DNA of 11,534 nucleotides, taken from NCBI GenBank assembly GCA_945861125.1, contig CAMASZ010000022.1, positions 1-11,534 of the forward strand. Reading direction: 5' to 3'. Made by a program: the position numbers and the translations under genes. Shown here in pieces: positions 8,159 to 11,534 of this stretch. The number at the start of each line of letters is the position of its first letter. Within the stretch, counting starts at the first letter, position 1. The stretch comes from Rickettsia typhi (GTDB lineage: Bacteria > Pseudomonadota > Alphaproteobacteria > Rickettsiales > UBA1997). Below the pieces are notes generated by a model, which saw nothing but the letters and a program-made list of their open reading frames with translations, was not told the origin of the DNA and ran no database searches.

Positions 8159-8185
8159 TTGATTTGTGACATGCCATAATATAAT
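8159..8185 (+). promoter_or_regulatory. Candidate promoter upstream of the small ORF
   Basis: TTGATT (8159-8164) and a perfect TATAAT (8180-8185) are 15 bases apart, slightly short of the optimum. Transcription would start near 8192 and run through a hairpin, a GGAGG sequence and the 27-codon ORF to the hairpin at 8336-8364. A promoter, leader and terminator in a gene-free gap suggest a small transcript, but each part is individually weak. Confidence 0.3.
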
Positions 8186-8240
8186 ATTTAAGTTAAATCA
8201 CATTAGCTGAAATCAGACAGAAACCGGAGGTTTTAGATTA

Positions 8241-8324
8241 ATGAGGATTTGTAAAATAGATATCAAAGTTCTTGCAAAAAAGAGCGATTTTTTGATTTAT
8301 TTAAAAATAAAAAGTGAATGGTAG
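8241..8324 (+). CDS. Possible 27-residue small protein or small RNA gene
   Basis: An ATG opens 27 codons ending in TAG; the peptide starts MRICKIDIKVLAKKSDF and ends KSEW. GGAGG at 8226-8230 lies 10 bases before the ATG. It stands out because no other gene here shows a clear Shine-Dalgarno. GGAGG sits in a small hairpin, AAACC-GGA-GGTTT (8221-8233), which could partly mask it. I recognise no family, and an ORF this short is expected by chance. The region may equally encode a non-coding RNA or nothing. Confidence 0.2.
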   Translation: MRICKIDIKVLAKKSDFLIYLKIKSEW

Positions 8325-8335
8325 TGACAAGAAAG

Positions 8336-8364
8336 CATTGCTTAAGGTTTTATTTTAAGCAATG
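8336..8364. terminator. 10-bp perfect hairpin between convergent units, likely csp terminator
   Basis: CATTGCTTAA (8336-8345) is the exact reverse complement of TTAAGCAATG (8355-8364), separated by 9 bases. It lies 23 bases beyond the cold-shock gene stop and just after the possible plus-strand small ORF, so it may serve both directions. The T-tract after the stem is poor on both strands (CTTTCTTG on the minus strand), so termination efficiency is uncertain. Confidence 0.55.
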
Positions 8365-8387
8365 TTCATTAAGGTAATTTTTAGTTT

Positions 8388-8612
8388 TTAAGCTAATTCA
8401 ATAGACTCAACTGCTTCTTTACCATTTTTGCCAATCGCAACTGTGTAGCTAACTTTTTGACCTTCATTTAGGTTTTTGATTCTTGCTTTTTCTAAAGTAG
8501 TAATGTGGACAAAAATGTCTTTTCCGCCATTTTCAGGAGTAATAAAGCCATAACCTTTTGTAATATTGAACCATTTAACAGTTCCAAGATACTTTGTAGG
8601 AGAATTTTTCAC
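8388..8612 (-). CDS. Cold-shock domain protein (Csp family)
   Basis: The 74-residue single-domain protein is a CspA-type RNA/DNA-binding beta-barrel that acts as an RNA chaperone. [17 protein letters not shown] (10-26) contains RNP1 (KGYGFI), and DIFVHI (32-37) is RNP2. The tail [20 protein letters not shown] matches the usual C-terminus. The start is GTG at 8612; no ATG lies upstream in frame before a stop, and none lies between it and the conserved core. The start adds about eight residues (MKNSPTKY) to the common Csp N-terminus. It is monocistronic, between its own promoter region and a hairpin at 8336-8364. The 175-base upstream gap leaves room for a long leader as in cold-inducible csp genes. 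Which paralogue it is cannot be told. Confidence 0.93.
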   Translation of the reverse strand: MKNSPTKYLGTVKWFNITKGYGFITPENGGKDIFVHITTLEKARIKNLNEGQKVSYTVAIGKNGKEAVESIELA

Positions 8613-8751
8613 GATATTAGTTTTTTTTTAATAAAATTTGTTTTATACAAAACAGTACAGTTTAAAAATAGTTCAATAAATTAAAAATCTCAATATTAAA
8701 TTTACAATAATAAAGTTGCGGATTTAAAATTTAAAAAACTTATTTTTTCAA

Positions 8752-8780
8752 ATTATAAGGTATCTAATATTCAAATGCAA
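8752..8780 (-). promoter_or_regulatory. Candidate csp promoter giving a roughly 130-base leader
   Basis: On the minus strand TTGCAT (8775-8780) and a perfect TATAAT (8752-8757) are separated by 17 bases. Transcription would start near 8745, leaving about 130 bases of 5' leader before the GTG at 8612. A closer TATAAA near 8641-8646 is an alternative with no good -35. The leader also holds inverted repeats TGTTTT-ATAC-AAAACA (8639-8654) and AAACAGTACAGTTT (8650-8663, six of seven pairs), which could be protein sites or RNA structure. Confidence 0.4.
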
Positions 8781-8787
8781 AACAAAT

Positions 8788-10146
8788 TTATTTATAATTT
8801 TTTAATTTCTTAATTATTTCATTAGCAATTTTATTTATTATCTCTTTATTTTTTCCTTCAACCATTATTCTGATTAAATTTTCTGTTCCTGATTTACGAA
8901 CTAAAATTCGTCCCTTTTTATTTAATTGTTTTTCTTTTGATTTGATAAAATCAATAATTTCTTTGTCTTGTAAAGGGTCAATTTTTTGGTTAAAAGTTAT
9001 ATTTTTCAATATCTGTGGATTAAGTTCAAATATGTTAGTTAATTTACTAATTTTAGCACTACCATTGCTTAAAATATTTAAGATTTGTAACGCAGATATT
9101 AATCCGTCTCCAGTAGTTGAGTAATCTGCAAAAACAATGTGACCAGATTGTTCGCCACCAAAATTACACTTTCTGCTATACATCTCCTCTAAAACATATC
9201 GATCACCAATTTTTGTTCGAATCGTTGAAACTCCAATATAGCTTAGATATTCTTCTAAAGCCATGTTAGACATTTGAGTAATTACTACGGTATCGCGTTT
9301 TAATTTACCTTCATTGTGTAATTTTTCGGCAATTAGTGCTATTATTTTATCACCATCAACAATTTGACCTTTTTCATCAACCACTGCCAATCTATCGGCA
9401 TCACCATCTAGGGCAATCCCAATATCAGCTTTTTCTGCAATAACTGTTTTTTGTAATAGTTCGGTATTGGTTGAGCCGCAGTTTTGATTGATATTAAAAC
9501 CATCTGGTTCAACGCCAATTTCAATCACATTAGCTCCCAATTCACGAAAAATTGTTGAAGCCATGTTATAAGATGCTCCGTTAGCACAATCAACCACAAT
9601 CTTTAAATTTGATAAATTTTTATCGCGCGGAAATGAATTTTTTACAAACTCCATATATCTCCCTTTAGCATCTTCTAATCTTTTTACTCGACCTAAATCT
9701 TCTGATTTAGCTAGATATTTTGATAAATCATCATTGATTAAATTCTCAATTTCTAATTCAACTTTATCATCGAGTTTGTTACCGCTACGATTAAAAATTT
9801 TAATTCCATTATCATGATAAGGATTATGAGAAGCTGAAATCATAATGCCAATATCAGCTCTTAATGATTTTGTAAGCATTGATACAGCTGGAGTAGGTAA
9901 TGGTCCAACCAAAAAAACATCAAGTCCCATTGCAACAAATCCTGCTGTAAGCGCTGGTTCAATCATATATCCAGATAAGCGAGTGTCTTTTCCAATTACT
10001 ACACGATGTCGATGATTATCTTTGGTAAAATTACTGCCAAACTTTGCTCCAAGCGCCATACCAACTTTCAAAGCAATTTCTGCAGTCATTGGAAATTTAT
10101 TTGCCTTACCTCGAATTCCATCAGTTCCAAAAAATCTTTTTTGCAT
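8788..10146 (-). CDS. glmM: Phosphoglucosamine mutase GlmM
   Basis: GlmM interconverts glucosamine-6-phosphate and glucosamine-1-phosphate, feeding UDP-GlcNAc for peptidoglycan and lipopolysaccharide. The 452 residues match the family. It starts MQKRFFGTDGIRGKANKFPM. The phosphoserine loop is ISASHNPYHDNGIKIF with catalytic S106. The metal-binding loop is DGDADR (247-252), the sugar-binding loop GGEQSGH (330-336), and the phosphate-binding loop RKSGTENLIRI (417-427). The frame extends upstream to a GTG at 10173, but I chose the ATG at 10146 because it gives the conserved GlmM N-terminus and the predicted transcription start lies near 10172. There is no Shine-Dalgarno. The gene stands alone. 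A proposed promoter lies in the end of mobile element B just upstream. Confidence 0.95.
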   Translation of the reverse strand: MQKRFFGTDGIRGKANKFPMTAEIALKVGMALGAKFGSNFTKDNHRHRVVIGKDTRLSGYMIEPALTAGFVAMGLDVFLVGPLPTPAVSMLTKSLRADIGIMISASHNPYHDNGIKIFNRSGNKLDDKVELEIENLINDDLSKYLAKSEDLGRVKRLEDAKGRYMEFVKNSFPRDKNLSNLKIVVDCANGASYNMASTIFRELGANVIEIGVEPDGFNINQNCGSTNTELLQKTVIAEKADIGIALDGDADRLAVVDEKGQIVDGDKIIALIAEKLHNEGKLKRDTVVITQMSNMALEEYLSYIGVSTIRTKIGDRYVLEEMYSRKCNFGGEQSGHIVFADYSTTGDGLISALQILNILSNGSAKISKLTNIFELNPQILKNITFNQKIDPLQDKEIIDFIKSKEKQLNKKGRILVRKSGTENLIRIMVEGKNKEIINKIANEIIKKLKNYK

Positions 10147-10178
10147 ATTTTTAAAATTAATTTTGATACACACTCGGT

Positions 10179-10206
10179 ATTATAACAAATCCCATCTTTA
10201 AATCAA
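10179..10206 (-). promoter_or_regulatory. Candidate glmM promoter inside the terminal repeat of element B
   Basis: On the minus strand TTGATT (10201-10206) and a perfect TATAAT (10179-10184) are 16 bases apart. The -10 box and spacer fall within the left inverted repeat of element B (10176-10203), and the -35 straddles its inner edge. Transcription would start near 10172, about 26 bases before the chosen glmM ATG. No better promoter is seen between the element and the gene. A second TATAAT (10207-10212, minus) lies slightly upstream. Confidence 0.5.
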
Positions 10207-10228
10207 ATTATAACAAAATATTTTTGCC

Positions 10229-10256
10229 AGTCGTGCCCTAGGGCAACGACACGATT
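10229..10256. repeat. GC-rich hairpin module inside element B, related to 1013-1042
   Basis: GTCGTGCCC (10230-10238) pairs with GGGCAACGAC (10241-10250) through one bulged A; an alternative pairing is TCGTG (10231-10235) with CACGA (10250-10254). Its reverse complement aligns with the hairpin near position 1020: both read TCGTGTCGTT, then a short variable middle, then ACGACT. The middle differs (GCCCTAGGG here, CGCATAAGC there), while the arms are kept. Confidence 0.6.
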
Positions 10257-10383
10257 TTTGAGATAAAAATCTTTAAAAAATGAAGTCGTATACCTATACG
10301 GCTGAGGCTTGAAGATTTTTTTACCAAAAATATGAAGTTAGAATTTAAATATCCTATTGAATATTTAAAGATGGGATTTGGTA

Positions 10384-10560
10384 TTATACCAATTATCATT
10401 TTAAATTATACTAAAGGGTTTTATAAACATCTTCTTTAAAATTTTTGCTAAAAAAGCTAAAAATCCTCATGTTGTATGGGTATACAGCATTTCGTTTTTT
10501 AACTTTTTTATCTAAAAATTTTTGTGAAGAATGTTTATTTTAAAATGATAATTGGTATTA
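10384..10560. mobile_element. Element C: 177-bp element forming one long imperfect hairpin
   Basis: Perfect 20-bp terminal inverted repeats lie at 10386-10405 (ATACCAATTATCATTTTAAA) and 10539-10558. The pairing continues inward with small gaps: ATAAACAT, CTTC, AAATTTTT, TAAAAAAG and ATG blocks on the left have complements in order on the right. The loop near 10474-10487 contains TGTAT-GGGT-ATACA. The left side carries about 17 extra bases after the terminal repeat. In reverse orientation the centre (GCTGTATACCCATACAAC, then ATGAGG) resembles the core of elements A and B. No ORF is present. It fills the gap between the eamA terminator and element B. Confidence 0.72.
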
Positions 10561-10566
10561 CAAGAA

Positions 10567-10585
10567 AAAATATCAGTGATATTTT
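10567..10585 (-). terminator. Terminator-like palindrome after the EamA transporter gene
   Basis: A 19-base palindrome with 9-bp arms around one central base (AAAATATCA-C-TGATATTTT on the minus strand) begins 17 bases past the transporter stop. On the minus strand it is followed directly by further T residues, giving a run of six, then CTTG. The stem is AT-rich but the layout fits an intrinsic terminator for the minus-strand operon. Confidence 0.5.
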
Positions 10586-10601
10586 ATTACTGTAGTTTTA
10601 A

Positions 10602-11501
10602 TCAGCTTTGGTGAATAAGTAACAATATCACACTTAAAAAAGTAATAAATATTCCAATATAATTTAGAATATTATCGCGTTCTTTTAAATAAAAAATTGA
10701 AACTAATAAAGCCAAAACTATCTCTAATTGGCCAACGGTTTTAACATAAATAACTTTTCCATAAGAATAAGCGCCATACCATAAGATTGATCCAACAAGA
10801 CTGATTATGGCTGTAACATAAAAAGATTTTTTATTTTCCAAGGCAAATAATTTACTAATATCTTTTTTTAAAGAACCTTGTTTGACTTTAATTAGAATAA
10901 AAAAACAATTCTGTATAAAAATTGTATAAAAAAGTACTATTGTTGAGGCTAGTAAATTAGAATATCCCTGAGTTGTTAAAATAATTGTTGCATTTTTTAA
11001 ATTATATGCAGTGAAAGCAAAGCAAGAGCCACACAATAGACCGTAGATAATAGAAGGATTTTTTAATGAAATCAAAAATTCTGCACGATTTCTAAAATTT
11101 AGGTTTGTCATTAGAATTACTCCGATAAAGGCCAAAAAGACAATATAAATTTCAATGAAAGAAATTGTTTCTTTGTAAAATAAAGCTCCAATTAAGCATG
11201 CTTGAATAGTTTCAGTTTTGCTTAAAGTTATGCCAATACTATAGTTTTTTTCTTGTAAAGTTTTTAATAATAAAATATTGCCAGTCATCTGCAATATTCC
11301 ATTTAAAGTAATATATTTCAAAAAATCTACAGAAGAATTTTGATAGGTTAGACCAATAACAATAATTGCAAATGGGAATGGTAAAATAAATCTTGACCAA
11401 GAAGCTGTGATAGTATCAATTTTTTTGGTTAAATTTTTTTGTTCAAGATTTCGAATAGTTTGTAACAAAATTGCACCAATAGTAAATAAGATCCACATCA
11501 T
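10602..11501 (-). CDS. EamA/DMT-superfamily membrane transporter
   Basis: The 299-residue protein is strongly hydrophobic and has the two-fold repeat of drug/metabolite transporters (EamA family, about ten helices). Each half ends in the characteristic K-E motif before its last helix: LFYKETISFIEIYIVFLAFIG (K110, E111) and FYLKERDNILNYIG (K273, E274). A short charged linker at about 132-148 separates the halves. Such proteins move small metabolites or amino acids across the inner membrane; the substrate cannot be inferred. In Rickettsiales relatives, DMT proteins include S-adenosylmethionine importers, but nothing here shows that. The start is ATG at 11501, with a second ATG directly after. 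The upstream gene's stop touches this start, so the two are co-transcribed. A terminator-like palindrome follows at 10567-10585. Confidence 0.88.
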   Translation of the reverse strand: MMWILFTIGAILLQTIRNLEQKNLTKKIDTITASWSRFILPFPFAIIVIGLTYQNSSVDFLKYITLNGILQMTGNILLLKTLQEKNYSIGITLSKTETIQACLIGALFYKETISFIEIYIVFLAFIGVILMTNLNFRNRAEFLISLKNPSIIYGLLCGSCFAFTAYNLKNATIILTTQGYSNLLASTIVLFYTIFIQNCFFILIKVKQGSLKKDISKLFALENKKSFYVTAIISLVGSILWYGAYSYGKVIYVKTVGQLEIVLALLVSIFYLKERDNILNYIGIFITFLSVILLLIHQS

Positions 11502-11534
11502 TTAAATATTTGCTTTTAAAACTTCAATTGCCTG
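11502..11534 (-). CDS. C-terminal end of an upstream gene (5' part outside window)
   Basis: Reading the minus strand from the window edge, ten codons (QAIEVLKANI) run in frame into a TAA that immediately precedes the transporter ATG. The exact stop-to-start junction suggests a real gene end and translational coupling. The fragment is far too short to identify, and a chance open frame is possible. Confidence 0.45.
   Translation of the reverse strand, partial: QAIEVLKANI

Larger units (their letters stand above)
10176..10390. mobile_element. Element B: 215-bp MITE-like element with 28-bp terminal inverted repeats
   Basis: The left arm (10176-10203) and the right arm (10363-10390) match at 26 of 28 positions as reverse complements; the common part includes CAAATCCCATCTTTAAAT. 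The interior has no ORF. It contains three modules. A GC-rich hairpin at 10229-10256 is related to 1013-1042. A stem AAAAATCTT / AAGATTTTT lies at 10265-10273 and 10312-10320. Within that stem is the core GTCGTATACCTATACGGC, shared with element A. The right end overlaps the left end of element C at GGTATTATACC (10380-10390). The left end lies about 30 bases from the glmM start. Confidence 0.78.

Noticed and set aside
10146..10173. GTG at 10173 as the start of glmM, adding nine residues
   Set aside because: The extra residues (MCIKINFKN) are not part of the GlmM family N-terminus, and the predicted transcription start lies at almost the same place. The ATG at 10146 gives the expected FFGTDGIRG opening.

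Overview
The window is AT-rich bacterial DNA, with long A/T tracts in and between genes. It most likely comes from a low-GC alphaproteobacterium, and a Rickettsiales-type endosymbiont fits best. This is inference: LepA and BioA read as proteobacterial, the cytochrome c maturation gene ccmC sits alone instead of in a ccm operon, Shine-Dalgarno sequences are nearly absent, and small non-coding inverted-repeat elements fill the intergenic spaces. No 16S rRNA gene is present to confirm it.

Layout from left to right. Positions 1-979 (minus) hold the N-terminal 326 residues of a GlcNAc-transferase-like glycosyltransferase that runs off the window. Positions 980-1161 are a repeat-bearing spacer with a strong hairpin. 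Positions 1162-4492 (minus) form a tight operon, transcribed hisS, then a secreted transglutaminase-like protein, then ccmC, with gaps of 13 and 15 bases. Positions 4493-4707 are a divergent promoter region. Positions 4708-7770 (plus) hold lepA and bioA, only 3 bases apart. Positions 7771-8387 contain no ordinary gene: two abutting miniature inverted-repeat elements, a possible 27-codon ORF and a convergent terminator hairpin. Positions 8388-8612 (minus) are a cold-shock protein gene, and 8788-10146 (minus) is glmM. Positions 10176-10560 hold two more abutting inverted-repeat elements. Positions 10602-11501 (minus) encode an EamA/DMT transporter, whose start directly abuts the stop of a further minus-strand gene cut off at 11534.

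Most genes are housekeeping: histidyl-tRNA charging, elongation factor 4, haem handling for cytochrome c, biotin synthesis, cold-shock RNA binding and amino-sugar supply for peptidoglycan and LPS. Accessory interest lies in the glycosyltransferase, the exported transglutaminase-like protein and, above all, the intergenic repeat family.

That family is the most unusual part. Four elements of about 125-215 bp (called A, E, B and C here) lie in two back-to-back pairs. Each pair is joined at a shared GGTATWATACC near-palindrome, and all ends resemble TATACCA. A, B and C share an internal core, C folds almost completely into one long hairpin, and hairpin modules from B recur near position 1020. The terminal repeat of B also appears to supply a promoter for glmM.
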